Of a stretch of 64,000 nucleotides of DNA, positions 9,061-17,614 are shown piece by piece (position 1 is the first letter of the stretch; each line of letters begins with the position of its first letter). Below the pieces are notes generated by a model. The model searched no databases and was not told where the DNA came from. It was given only the letters and a program-made list of their open reading frames with translations. Source of the DNA: Rubripirellula reticaptiva (GTDB lineage: Bacteria > Planctomycetota > Planctomycetia > Pirellulales > Pirellulaceae); contig NZ_SJPX01000002.1 of assembly GCF_007860175.1 (NCBI RefSeq), forward strand, positions 1,550,001 through 1,614,000. Reading direction: 5' to 3'. Position numbers and translations under genes: made by a program.

Positions 9061-10236
9061 TTACTCACCGGCATAAGCGAGTGCTAACAGTGCGTACGCC
9101 GTCACCAAGTTTCGATCGCCTTCCATCCAGCGATCATTTTCCCCATTGACCCACGAACCGTCGGCTTGTTGCTCGGACACCAAGGTACGAACCAACTCGT
9201 CTCGCCATACGTGCGGCGTGCCCGATGCGTCATCGATCGTGGTGATGCTCGCCGCTTGCAGGGCCTTGCCGAACGTGTGGTAATAATAGAACAGACCGGC
9301 GGCCCCCATGCCTGGGTTTGATTCAAGCGAATAGTTCTTGCCAATAAAATCCATGGCCGCAACCACTCGTGGATCATCCTTGGACAACCCCGCATAGATC
9401 ATGCTTTTCAGTCCCGCATAGGTCATCGAGGCGTAGCTTCGCAGCCCACCGCCGTCGTCTTTGCCGGCTTGGCTTTCGCCACCTGCGGCAGGAGTGTAAT
9501 AAAAGCCACCATCGCCAACGTCGTCCGCATGTTCGGTGTCGTTACCGTGGCCGGCCAAGTTTTGAGCTCGAATGACAAACTTCAATGCCTTCTGGATCGC
9601 TTCGTCATCGGCTTCGTTGCCCAATTCATGCAGCGCCTCGACCAAGAACGATGTGTTGGACAAGTCCGGACGCGAATGGCTGCCGTAACCCGCGCCGCCG
9701 TACGCGGTATCCGACGGTTTGATGCCTTCGCCTTCGTCCCACTGGATGTCCTTTAGAAACAGTTCGGCTTTCTTCAGCATGCTGTCGTACTTGCCGTCCT
9801 GGTTCGCCTTCATTAGCGCCATCACGGCGACCGACGTTTCATAGTTTTTCCACCGCGAACCGGTTGCATAAATGCCGCCGTCGCCTTGGAACTTACTCTC
9901 GATGTACGAGATCGCTTTTTTGACAGCCGGATCGTTAATCGCGGCTGGACGGTGCTCCAGAATCGCGCGCACACAAAGCGACGTTACCGCCGCGCCGGTC
10001 TCGCCGCTAAACGATCCGTCGTCAGCCTGACCACGCGCCTTGAGAAACTCGATTCCACGACTGGCTGCGGTTTCGATTTCCGAGCTCGTTGATTTTGCAG
10101 GTGTTGTCGCTAAAGCTTCCTGCGCAGGCGCTGCGGAGGTGTCCACCGAGCAGATCAAAATGCCCGTCAACAACATGGCTGACAACTTTGTGGATGACAA
10201 AATCAAATAGTTCAGGGAAAGAGAATGCGATCGCAT
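9061..10236 (-). CDS. prenyltransferase/squalene-oxidase repeat protein, exported
   Basis: This 391-residue protein has a signal peptide (LSAMLLTGILICSVDTSAAPAQ) and a body of alpha-alpha-barrel repeats with the QW-like signatures of squalene/terpene cyclases: GIEFLKARGQADDGSFSGETG, AISYIESKFQGDGGIYAT, SEQQADGSWVNGENDRWMEG and an NLVTAYALLALAYAG end. Planctomycetes have many such secreted proteins; they lack the DXDD cyclase motif, which I do not see here either, so a terpene-cyclising reaction is unlikely and a binding or scaffold role is more plausible. ATG at 10236 is chosen because it starts the signal peptide; the open frame extends 63 codons further without supporting features. Confidence 0.82.
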   Translation of the reverse strand: MRSHSLSLNYLILSSTKLSAMLLTGILICSVDTSAAPAQEALATTPAKSTSSEIETAASRGIEFLKARGQADDGSFSGETGAAVTSLCVRAILEHRPAAINDPAVKKAISYIESKFQGDGGIYATGSRWKNYETSVAVMALMKANQDGKYDSMLKKAELFLKDIQWDEGEGIKPSDTAYGGAGYGSHSRPDLSNTSFLVEALHELGNEADDEAIQKALKFVIRAQNLAGHGNDTEHADDVGDGGFYYTPAAGGESQAGKDDGGGLRSYASMTYAGLKSMIYAGLSKDDPRVVAAMDFIGKNYSLESNPGMGAAGLFYYYHTFGKALQAASITTIDDASGTPHVWRDELVRTLVSEQQADGSWVNGENDRWMEGDRNLVTAYALLALAYAGE

Positions 10237-10561
10237 CACTTGGAATCCGTAGAAGGGAAAGGGTTCGGGAAGACAAACACGGTTGGAATGGTTGGTCGGC
10301 TTGGCAATCGTGCCACAGGACTCGCCCAACCGACTTGCGAAGAAAATCGCTGGTCGCAGTGACATCCACAAAGACACCCGCAAAAGCCGTGCCCTCGCTG
10401 CAAACGTGCTCCTCCTCACCCTCAATCCTAGCCAGGACCGGACTTCAATGCAGTGCCCCGGGATCGCTGGTCGATGGAACGAGAAGTAGAAGTCTCGAGT
10501 TTTCCGGTTGATTCTGGCGATCTTCGGCGTTTCGGCACCCTTGATCTCCCCTCATGCAATC
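10237..10561. other. divergent intergenic region
   Basis: The 325 nt between two divergently oriented genes should contain both promoters. I see no convincing -35/-10 pair, riboswitch or inverted repeat by eye, and no protein that looks real. Confidence 0.5.
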
Positions 10562-11047
10562 ATGTCCAGCCAACCTTCGTACCGCATCGATCCGGCGTCG
10601 CTCGGAACATCCTCGCCGTCGCTGCCGCGACGACGATCGGTCGTGCGTGCACGAACCTCGACGGAAAATCCGACTCCCGACGGCGAAAAATCAGACGCCT
10701 CCGCACCCGGGCGGACTTTTCGCGTCGACCGGCCTGATCGCCTCAAATTGGCTGGATCGGGCTCGGCGGCCCCGCAACCCATCGATTTCGAACAATCCGA
10801 CGCGAATCAAGAATGGCTAAAACTGCAGGCGACCGACCTGATCGACCGTTTACAGGCTTGGGCAGCGGATCTTGACGCTCGCGAGGCCCAATTAAACGTG
10901 CGTGCGTCAGTCCAAGATCACCGCGAACGCCAGTTTCGGATGGTTCAGCAGGACGCCGTCACCGAACTCGCCGAACAAAAACGCTCGGCCGAACGACTTC
11001 GTACCGAACTTCAGTCCCAGGCCCGCCGAATGGCGTTTGGCGAGTGA
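10562..11047 (+). CDS. hypothetical coiled-coil protein
   Basis: This is a 161-residue protein with no signal peptide. The N-terminal 75 residues are Ser/Pro/Arg-rich and probably disordered. From about residue 80 there is a continuous heptad-like helix rich in Glu, Gln, Arg and Ala (LQATDLIDRLQAWAADLDAR, REAQLNVRASVQDHRER, ELAEQKRSAERLRTELQSQA), predicted to form a coiled coil. I choose ATG at 10562 because the preceding 18 codons of the open frame look unlike the rest; this start is not certain. I do not recognise the family. Similar short coiled-coil proteins with a disordered head are common in Pirellulaceae. It may act as a structural or adaptor protein, but there is no direct evidence. 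Confidence 0.65.
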   Translation: MSSQPSYRIDPASLGTSSPSLPRRRSVVRARTSTENPTPDGEKSDASAPGRTFRVDRPDRLKLAGSGSAAPQPIDFEQSDANQEWLKLQATDLIDRLQAWAADLDAREAQLNVRASVQDHRERQFRMVQQDAVTELAEQKRSAERLRTELQSQARRMAFGE

Positions 11048-11252
11048 GCTTGATCGGCTCCGAATTCAACAACACGGCCGTCCCTGCCCCAAGAAAACCA
11101 CAAATCGACGGCCAATCGCCCGGCATTGAGGCACATTTTGTCCGGGTCGTTGCATGATGACTGTCGGAAAGCCAAAATAGCAGCCCTCGTGATCTCTGAA
11201 TTATTCTCAGTGGTCCCTCACTTCTTGCCATGGCTTTTCCTCGGAGACCTCG

Positions 11253-12257
11253 ATGCCTCGTCCCGTCACTCTTTTCACCGGCCAATGGGCAGACCTGCCG
11301 ATCGAAGAAATGGCCCGCATGACCGCCGGCTTTGGTTACGACGGAATTGAACTGGCTTGTTGGGGTGACCACTTCGAAGTCGATCGCGCGCTGGCCGAAG
11401 ACGATTACTGCGACAACCATCGCAAACTGCTTGACGACGCTGGGTTGCAGTGCCATGCGATTAGCGCACACTTGGTTGGCCAAGCCGTTCTGGATAACAT
11501 CGACGAACGGCACAAAGCGATTTTGCCGCCTTACGTTTGGGGCGATGGCGACCCAGCCGGCGTCAACGAGCGGGCAATCGAAGAACTCAAAAACACCGCT
11601 CGCGCCGCCCAAAAGTTTGGCGTTGACGTCGTCAACGGGTTCACCGGCAGCAGCATTTGGCACCTTCTGTACTCGTTCCCGCCTGTCCCGCCGTCGATGA
11701 TTGACGATGGTTTCAGCTTGCTGGCGGATCGATTCAATCCGATCCTGGACGTGTTTGGCGAGTGTGGCGTGCGGTTCGCATTGGAAGTTCACCCGACTGA
11801 AATCGCGTTCGATATCTACACCGCCCAACGAGCACTCGAAGCTCTGGACCATCGCGCCGAATTCGGTTTCAACTTTGATCCCAGCCACTTGATCTGGCAG
11901 GGCGTTGATCCGGTCCAATTCATTCGCACGTTTGCCGATCGCATCTATCACGTGCACATCAAGGACGCGATCGTCAAACTTGATGGCAGCAGCGGTATCC
12001 TCAGCAGCCACTTGAACTTTGGCGATTACCGTCGAGGCTGGGATTTCCGCAGCCCTGGTCGTGGTGGCGTCAACTTCGAAGAAATCATCCGTGCCCTCAA
12101 TGACATCGGTTACGAAGGCCCATTGTCGATCGAGTGGGAAGACTGTGGCATGGAACGAACCTTCGGTGCTCGCGAAGCCTGCGAGTTCACCAAGAAGCTG
12201 GACTTCTCGCCATCCAACCGAGCGTTTGACGCAGCCTTTGACGAAGCGAACGACTGA
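11253..12257 (+). CDS. sugar phosphate isomerase/epimerase, TIM barrel
   Basis: This 334-residue protein has the xylose-isomerase-like TIM barrel (AP endonuclease 2 superfamily). It shows [17 protein letters not shown] at strand 2, [52 protein letters not shown] and [12 protein letters not shown], which place the metal-binding Glu, Asp, His and Glu residues on the usual strands. The ATG at 11253 follows GGAG at 11243-11246, a good Shine-Dalgarno site. Such proteins isomerise or epimerise free or phosphorylated sugars, inositols or keto-sugars in the cytoplasm; the substrate cannot be told. The downstream thiS starts 1 nt after its stop, so it appears to be in an operon with thiamine genes, an unusual partnership. 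Confidence 0.87.
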   Translation: MPRPVTLFTGQWADLPIEEMARMTAGFGYDGIELACWGDHFEVDRALAEDDYCDNHRKLLDDAGLQCHAISAHLVGQAVLDNIDERHKAILPPYVWGDGDPAGVNERAIEELKNTARAAQKFGVDVVNGFTGSSIWHLLYSFPPVPPSMIDDGFSLLADRFNPILDVFGECGVRFALEVHPTEIAFDIYTAQRALEALDHRAEFGFNFDPSHLIWQGVDPVQFIRTFADRIYHVHIKDAIVKLDGSSGILSSHLNFGDYRRGWDFRSPGRGGVNFEEIIRALNDIGYEGPLSIEWEDCGMERTFGAREACEFTKKLDFSPSNRAFDAAFDEAND

Positions 12258-12258
12258 C

Positions 12259-12462
12259 TTGATCTCTATCACGGTTAACGGCACAGCCGTCGAAATCCAG
12301 ACGTCGATGTCGGTCAAGCAATTGCTTGAAACAGTCGACGTGCCGCCAAATTATTTGGCGGTCGAAGTCAATGGCGACGTCGTGCCTCGCGAAGACTACT
12401 CCGCCACCACGGTTAGCGATGGCGACGACATCGAAGTCGTCACGCTGGTCGGCGGCGGCTAG
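12259..12462 (+). CDS. thiS: ThiS sulfur-carrier protein
   Basis: This is a 67-residue beta-grasp protein ([45 protein letters not shown]). The C-terminal Gly-Gly is the site that is adenylated and thiocarboxylated so that ThiS can deliver sulfur to ThiG for the thiazole moiety of thiamine. The start is TTG at 12259, 1 nt after the preceding stop, chosen because it gives the normal family length; no ATG or GTG fits, since the nearest Met comes after the first strand. It is followed 73 nt later by thiG. No TPP riboswitch is apparent upstream. Confidence 0.9.
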   Translation: MISITVNGTAVEIQTSMSVKQLLETVDVPPNYLAVEVNGDVVPREDYSATTVSDGDDIEVVTLVGGG

Positions 12463-12535
12463 GATACGGCCGCGCAGCCTCGTTCGATCGCGACACCCTA
12501 TCACCCGCCGCTCCCGTAACACCCAGCGTCTCCAC

Positions 12536-13390
12536 TTGCCCACCGATCCAATCATTGCCGACGACCGACCGCTGACCATCGGAACGCACACGTTGGCTAG
12601 CCGCATGATCGTTGGCACCGGTCGTTACGACACGATGGAACAGATGCGAGCGTCACTCGACGCGTCCGGTGCCGACTGCGTCACCGTCGCCGTGCGGCGT
12701 GAGCGACTGTACGACAAAACCGGCCAAAACATCTTGGACTTCTTGGACCTGGACCGGTACATTCTGTTGCCCAATACGGCTGGTTGCTACACCGCCGCCG
12801 ACGCCATTCGTGCCGCAAAGCTAGGACGCGAAATCCTGCGCTCGCTTGGGAACCCCGGTTCCGACTGGGTCAAACTGGAAGTCCTGGGCGACAGCAAGAC
12901 ACTGTTGCCCGATCCAACGGAAACCCTAGCCGCTTGCCGCGAACTGGCAGCCGATGGTTTCCAAGTCTTGTGCTACACCAGCGATTGCCCCGTGACGGCG
13001 CAAAAACTGAAAGCCGCCGGCGCAGCCAGCGTGATGCCAGCTGGCAGCCCGATCGGCAGTGGCCAAGGACTACTGAACGTCAATAACTTGAAGATCATCC
13101 TGGAATACTTAAAAGAAGACGACGCGGACTATCCTGTCATCATCGACGCTGGCGTCGGCACGGCCAGCGACATCAGCGAAGCGTTCGAACTAGGCGCCGA
13201 CGGTGTCTTGCTCAATACCGCCATCGCTCATGCTCGCGACCCGATCCGCATGGCTCGCGCCATGAAGTACGCCACGCTGGCCGGACGCGACGCCTATCTA
13301 TCTGGGCGAATCCCCAAGCGACTCTACGGGACCGCCAGCAGCCCAACCGACGGCGTCATCAGCACACGCCCGTACGGATCGCAGGCTTAA
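12536..13390 (+). CDS. thiG: ThiG thiazole synthase
   Basis: This is a 284-residue TIM-barrel protein. It shows [19 protein letters not shown] near the N-terminus, [19 protein letters not shown], the active-site Lys at about residue 113 in [17 protein letters not shown], then [36 protein letters not shown] and the phosphate-binding [17 protein letters not shown]. ThiG condenses deoxyxylulose 5-phosphate, dehydroglycine and the ThiS thiocarboxylate into the thiazole phosphate. TTG at 12536 is chosen because the upstream part of the open frame overlaps thiS out of frame and looks unlike protein, while from here the length is normal. An inverted repeat overlaps the stop codon. Confidence 0.93.
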   Translation: MPTDPIIADDRPLTIGTHTLASRMIVGTGRYDTMEQMRASLDASGADCVTVAVRRERLYDKTGQNILDFLDLDRYILLPNTAGCYTAADAIRAAKLGREILRSLGNPGSDWVKLEVLGDSKTLLPDPTETLAACRELAADGFQVLCYTSDCPVTAQKLKAAGAASVMPAGSPIGSGQGLLNVNNLKIILEYLKEDDADYPVIIDAGVGTASDISEAFELGADGVLLNTAIAHARDPIRMARAMKYATLAGRDAYLSGRIPKRLYGTASSPTDGVISTRPYGSQA

Positions 13391-13402
13391 TATCGCCTGC
13401 GA
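13379..13402 (+). terminator. possible terminator hairpin at the thiG stop
   Basis: The 8-bp perfect stem TCGCAGGC (13379-13386) / GCCTGCGA (13395-13402) has an 8-nt loop that contains the stop codon. Only a weak ATTT tract follows, so it may be a weak or Rho-assisted end. Confidence 0.35.
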
Positions 13403-13540
13403 ATTTCGAAAACTTGCTGTGCCATCAATCGCGATCAACTTTACAAAGTCGCATCGGCCGTTTGATTAAGATTGACTTTTTGTCGTCTTCCTTTGCGCTG
13501 CCCCATTCCGTCGATTCCCGCGAAAGCGTGTGAAAGCCCT

Positions 13541-15106
13541 ATGCGACCATTCATCATCGCTGCCGTCGTGGCGTTAATCCAGCTTGGCATCCTGCCAGTC
13601 GGCCATGCTCAATCGGGAAGTCGGCCGAACATCGTCTTCATCATGGCCGATGACATGGGATGGGCTCAGCCAGGGTTCAACGGCGGTAATCCGGCACTGA
13701 CACCAAACATGGATGCGCTGGCCGACGAAGGAATGCGACTCAGCGATTTCTACACTCACAGTGTTTGCGCCCCAACGCGTGCCGCGCTGCTGACCGGACG
13801 CTACGCCTTTCGCACCTGGAGCGATTGGCGGACCGAAGACTTTGGCAAACCAAGCTACCTTGCCAAGCTTGGTCTGACACTGGCTCACAACGATCGCGGC
13901 GAACCAACACGCCGCATCCATGCACTCGATACCGAAGAAAGAACGATTGCCGAAGCCCTTCGCGATGCTGGTTACTTCACGTCCCTGATCGGGAAATGGC
14001 ACCTTGGCGAATGGTTGCCCGGGCACTTGCCAATGGGACAGGGGTTCGAACATCAATACGGTCATTACGCCTGGGGCATCGACTACTACAATAAAACGAT
14101 CGTCCACAACGCACCGGCTCGTTTTGCCGTTTACGATTGGCATCGCAACCAACAACCGATTCACGAAACTGGGTACGCGACGGACTTGATCGCGGCGGAA
14201 GCGGATCGCGTGATCGCAGCCCGAAAGAACGACGATCGACCATTCTTTGTGTACGTCGCCTTTAACGCAGTGCATGGTCCACTGAATCCGCCACCAGGCT
14301 TCTCGGGCGATCCCGACGACTCGATGGCAATCCGCGACGCCATGCTAAGCAGCCTCGATAACGCAGTGGGGCGCATCGAACGCTCGATCGACCAGCACGG
14401 CTTTCGAAACAACACGTTGCTAGTGCTTTGCAACGACAACGGACCAGTGCTCGAAGAACTGAGCCGACCGTTTCGCGGTACCAAGAACACGACCTACGAA
14501 GGCGGCGTGCGACAGCCCGCGATCCTGCGATGGCCAGGACACACCGAACCAGGGACAACAAAATCGGGATTGATGTTCATTGCCGACTTCTTCCCAACCT
14601 TCATCACATTGGCAAACGGCAATCACCAACAGGACCGGCCGATCGACGGAATCGACATGACGTCGATGTTGTTTGCCGGCCAGGAAAGCCCTCGTCAAGA
14701 AATCATCTATGACGTGACGGGAAGCGTTCGTTTGCCAACGATTCGCCGAGGCGATTTCAAGTTGATGGGCGACGTGCTTTACAACATTGCGAAAGATCCC
14801 GGTGAGCAAACCGACGTCGCCGACAAACATCCAGGCGTTGTCCAAGATCTGAAACAACGACTCGATAAAGCCGCATCCGAACGTCCCCCGTTGGGCGACA
14901 AACCGCTGTTGATGGACCCGCCATTGCCGTACGTCTATGGCCTGGACGAACAGACCAATGTGCCCGACTGGTTGGTCACAGCCGTCGATGCGGTCCGCGC
15001 CACCCAGCCCACCGAGTGGGCACCAGGCGAAACGCCATGGCCAAAAGCGCCGCTGGGCGCAGACGCCAGCAAGATGGATGGGCTGAAAGACGAACTGACC
15101 AAATGA
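13541..15106 (+). CDS. arylsulfatase-type sulfatase
   Basis: This 521-residue protein has an N-terminal signal peptide (FIIAAVVALIQLGILPVGHA). The alkaline-phosphatase-fold sulfatase core begins with NIVFIMADDMGWAQPGFNGG, whose Asp-Asp binds calcium. The active-site signature VCAPTRAALLTGR puts the Cys that becomes formylglycine at about residue 76. FIGKWHLGEW-like and LVLCNDNGP segments supply the remaining metal and sulfate ligands. It would hydrolyse sulfate esters outside the cytoplasm, consistent with degradation of sulfated algal polysaccharides. ATG at 13541 is chosen because the signal starts there. It is one of three sulfatases in the window; a maturase is not seen. Confidence 0.92.
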   Translation: MRPFIIAAVVALIQLGILPVGHAQSGSRPNIVFIMADDMGWAQPGFNGGNPALTPNMDALADEGMRLSDFYTHSVCAPTRAALLTGRYAFRTWSDWRTEDFGKPSYLAKLGLTLAHNDRGEPTRRIHALDTEERTIAEALRDAGYFTSLIGKWHLGEWLPGHLPMGQGFEHQYGHYAWGIDYYNKTIVHNAPARFAVYDWHRNQQPIHETGYATDLIAAEADRVIAARKNDDRPFFVYVAFNAVHGPLNPPPGFSGDPDDSMAIRDAMLSSLDNAVGRIERSIDQHGFRNNTLLVLCNDNGPVLEELSRPFRGTKNTTYEGGVRQPAILRWPGHTEPGTTKSGLMFIADFFPTFITLANGNHQQDRPIDGIDMTSMLFAGQESPRQEIIYDVTGSVRLPTIRRGDFKLMGDVLYNIAKDPGEQTDVADKHPGVVQDLKQRLDKAASERPPLGDKPLLMDPPLPYVYGLDEQTNVPDWLVTAVDAVRATQPTEWAPGETPWPKAPLGADASKMDGLKDELTK

Positions 15107-15253
15107 CGAGGTGACCGATCAAACCAACTCGCGATGCGGACCATAGCCATCCGGATTTCGGATGAGATTGATGGTTGTGTTTGAATCGACACACGAGCCC
15201 TCATCCGAGTCGTTGGAATCAGAAGTTGCAGTTGTCCGCCCGTTCGCGATACG

Positions 15254-15682
15254 TTGACAATTGTCTTGATCTCGGCGTTGGGGGTTCCTGTTGGTTTTAG
15301 CAAATCAGCAGGAGTGGACGGCCGATACATTGCTGCCGTTTTGGATCATGACTCACCGTTCATATGGGTGATTGCGAATCTGAGCGAAGACTCGATCGTG
15401 CACTGCACCATCCCCGACGTGCTGCTGTTCCTAGACTCGATCACAAGCAATCCAGAATTTGCGGCTCGGGGTGAAGGCACCAAAGTTCAACTTGACGTCC
15501 AAAGCGGCGTGGCACACGAGCGGATCACTGCAGTAGTCACCGCCATGCTAGAAGACATCGGTTGGTCGGTCGCATCGCGCGCCGGCTTGATCTTCAAAGC
15601 CGAATACAACAAACATGTCGAGACGCAACAGTTCCAAGCACAGGACGGCATCCCGAAAAACTCAAACAATCGCGGCAGCTAA
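15254..15682 (+). CDS. hypothetical protein, doubtful
   Basis: This is a 142-residue frame starting at TTG 15254. It has a balanced composition and plausible alternating secondary structure (AAVLDHDSPFIWVIANL, TIPDVLLFLDSITS, ITAVVTAMLEDIGWSVAS). It has no signal sequence, membrane helix or recognised motif, and I see no Shine-Dalgarno site. It lies 148 nt after the sulfatase gene on the same strand. It could be a lineage-specific gene; the non-ATG start and lack of known relatives keep confidence low. Confidence 0.42.
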   Translation: MTIVLISALGVPVGFSKSAGVDGRYIAAVLDHDSPFIWVIANLSEDSIVHCTIPDVLLFLDSITSNPEFAARGEGTKVQLDVQSGVAHERITAVVTAMLEDIGWSVASRAGLIFKAEYNKHVETQQFQAQDGIPKNSNNRGS

Positions 15683-16167
15683 ATCTTTTCGCTCACCAGC
15701 GGCGAACCCACACTCTGAAACACCTATCCGCTTAGCGTCGTCGTGTAGGTTGACAACTTGATCTATCAAGACGCTATGCCAAGCGACATGACAATCGGCC
15801 AAATTCCCGCCGGCGTTTAACTGCCTAAAAAGCTCCGCGACGCACACAAGTTTCGCCGTACCCACCGTAAGATATCGCCACACATTCTTGCGACGAGGCG
15901 ACTCAACCATCATCTTTGACCGACAAATGTCATATGAACGCCACCCCGAACGTCGTTGCCACCCCAGCCCATGCGCATCAGGAATGCCGGCACAAAAATA
16001 AGTCAGGGTCCTTATTGATTGGCGGGCTGCTTGTTGCTTTACCCAAACACCGTCGTGTTTTTCCTTGATCGCTGAGGAACTGATATTTTTAAATTTCATT
16101 TCTTCTGCTAAATGGATTTCAACGTTGGGCTTTCGCCCGCGTTTTATTCGTTTCAAAGGGATTCGAG
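15683..16167. other. 485-nt gap upstream of the histone-like gene
   Basis: This stretch has a lower GC feel near 16050-16110 (for example TTTTTAAATTTCATTTC at about 16085-16101), as expected for the promoter or leader of the Lys/Ala-rich gene. A minus-strand open frame covers it but lacks convincing protein features. I find no RNA gene. Confidence 0.5.
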
Positions 16168-16506
16168 ATGGCTACAAAAGTAGCGAACGTAAAGGCCAAC
16201 AAGACCACTTCGGTTAAGGCTGCCAAGCCTTCCGCTGCCACGGTAAAGGCGACCAGCGTCAAAGCAAAGGTCACCACCGCCAAGGCAACCGCGGCTCCGA
16301 AAGTAACGACCGCAACCAAGGTGAAAGCTTCGCCAAAGGCTGCTGTGAAATCAGTCGCTCAAACTGCCAAGCCAGTCGCCGTAAAGGCTGCTGCGAAATC
16401 GCCAGCCGCAAAGAAGCCAGCCGCGAAAGCTGCTGCCGTCAAGGTGGTCGCAAAATCGGCCCCGAAGGCAAAGCAAGCGCCGAAGGCTGTCGCTAAGAAG
16501 AAGTAG
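16168..16506 (+). CDS. histone-H1-like Lys/Ala-rich DNA-binding protein
   Basis: This 112-residue protein consists almost entirely of Lys, Ala, Val, Thr and Pro in short repeats (KAAAKSPAAKKPAAKAAAV and KAKQAPKAVAKKK). This is the composition of bacterial histone-H1-like (HC1/Hc2/AlgP-type) proteins, and it has no globular domain, so it probably binds DNA or another polyanion through an unstructured cationic tail. The predicted pI is very high. The ATG lies in a GGGATTCGAGATGGC context; an AAAGGGA at 16156-16162 is a reasonable ribosome site. It is followed by a strong intrinsic terminator 21 nt after the stop, so it is monocistronic. Planctomycetes have condensed nucleoids, which makes a chromatin role attractive, but that is inference. 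Confidence 0.82.
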   Translation: MATKVANVKANKTTSVKAAKPSAATVKATSVKAKVTTAKATAAPKVTTATKVKASPKAAVKSVAQTAKPVAVKAAAKSPAAKKPAAKAAAVKVVAKSAPKAKQAPKAVAKKK

Positions 16507-16526
16507 TAGCTTCCAGTGAACGTGGA

Positions 16527-16577
16527 CGCGGCAATGTTGCTCACGCTGAGAAGTGTGAGCAGTCGCCGCGTTTTTTT
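16527..16577 (+). terminator. strong intrinsic terminator after the histone-like gene
   Basis: The outer stem CGCGGC (16527-16532) / GCCGCG (16565-16570) encloses a 10-bp inner stem (16538-16547 with 16552-16561, one G-U pair) closed by a GAGA tetraloop. Seven T residues follow at once (16571-16577). Confidence 0.9.
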
Positions 16578-16938
16578 ATGCGCGTTTGCAGAACCAAAAA
16601 GAAACGAAAAATTAAACCCAAACGAGACTAGCGTTTCATACGCTTGCGATTAGGTCTCGAACTGTCGGACTTACCCCAATGGGTTATTGCCTGACACATT
16701 TGGATCTGCACGTCATAACCAAATTGATTCTATGGGCTGTGGTTGTCGCGACCTTGAGACAGCCACGTTTAAAAAATCAATTTTCACTGAAGTTAACCTG
16801 AAGGCCGTTAACCCTTGGAGGCACGGTTAACGCTTCGCCGCATTCGCGATACACTCGGTTCCCCCTATGGCGAAACCGTTACCAACAGCGGATTCGCCAT
16901 GTCCCGCTTGAACCTTTGTTTTTTGAGAGTGCCATCGA
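16578..16938. other. intergenic region upstream of the Fae-like gene
   Basis: These 361 nt lie after the terminator. They must hold the promoter of the Fae-like gene. Repeated GTTAAC-type segments (AGTTAACCTG, CGTTAACCC, GGTTAACGC at about 16792-16833) are present and could be operator-like, but their spacing is irregular. Confidence 0.4.
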
Positions 16939-17487
16939 ATGTCCGAACGAATCATCATGAGAACCGGCGAGGCATTGGTCGCCGGCGGCCCACCATTCAC
17001 AGCCGCCGAACCCGAAGTCGTGATTGGTGAATTGGACGGTCCAGTCGGTACCGCTTTGGCGACATTAACGGGCGACCAGTCGATGGGGCACTCGAAGGTA
17101 TTCGCAATTTTGAACACGGACATTCAGGTTCGTCCAGTCACTCTTTGCGTCAGCAAGGTGACAGTCAAAAACAGCCGCTACACAAATATTCTGATGGGCA
17201 CCGTCCAAGCCGCGATTGCCAACGGTGTCCTTGATGCAGTTCGTGCAGGTGACCTGCCGAAGGACCGCGTCAATGAACTTGGAATCATTTGCAGCGTTTG
17301 GCTGAACCCCGGTGTCATCGACGATGACAATTTGGATCACAAGGCGTTGTTCGACATTCACCGAAAAGCAATGACGCTGGCGATTCACAAAGCGATGAAC
17401 AACGAACCGTCGATTGACTGGTTGCTAGAAAACCAAGACAAAATCACCCACAAGTACTACCAGATGGGCCTAGACGGAAAAATCTAG
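16939..17487 (+). CDS. formaldehyde-activating-enzyme (Fae)-like protein lacking the catalytic His
   Basis: This 182-residue protein aligns by eye along its length with Fae, which joins formaldehyde to tetrahydromethanopterin: GEALV at the N-terminus, then ALATLTGDQSMGHSKVFAIL, VRPVTLCVSKVTVKNSR, MGTVQAAIANGVLDAV and LGIICSVWLNPGV. Planctomycetes are known to have the H4MPT C1 pathway. In true Fae the segment after GEALV is roughly GDGNEVAHIDL with the catalytic His; here it reads PFTAAEPEVVIG, so Glu24 lies where His is expected. It is therefore probably a paralogue with a changed or lost activity, perhaps binding a pterin or regulating C1 flow. It is monocistronic, and no other C1 gene is adjacent. 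The C-terminus carries an extra IDWLLENQDKITHKYYQMG tail. Confidence 0.85.
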   Translation: MSERIIMRTGEALVAGGPPFTAAEPEVVIGELDGPVGTALATLTGDQSMGHSKVFAILNTDIQVRPVTLCVSKVTVKNSRYTNILMGTVQAAIANGVLDAVRAGDLPKDRVNELGIICSVWLNPGVIDDDNLDHKALFDIHRKAMTLAIHKAMNNEPSIDWLLENQDKITHKYYQMGLDGKI

Positions 17488-17614
17488 TCGACGATTCAAA
17501 ACGCATCGTTCCGAAGGTTTTTTAGTTTCCCCCTTTGGAACCGCAACCAAGAGAATCGAAGCAGTCTTCGTCCACTACGCACAGGACTTTCACATTCGTG
17601 CAGCAAGTCGTGGA

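Noticed and set aside
11048-11252. TPP riboswitch upstream of the thiamine genes
   Set aside because: thiS starts directly behind the isomerase gene; I find no THI-box-like segments in the upstream leader.
15662-16156. 164-residue minus-strand open frame between the sulfatase region and the histone-like gene
   Set aside because: It has a mixed basic/Cys composition without motifs, overlaps the downstream end of the + strand frame and looks like chance openness.
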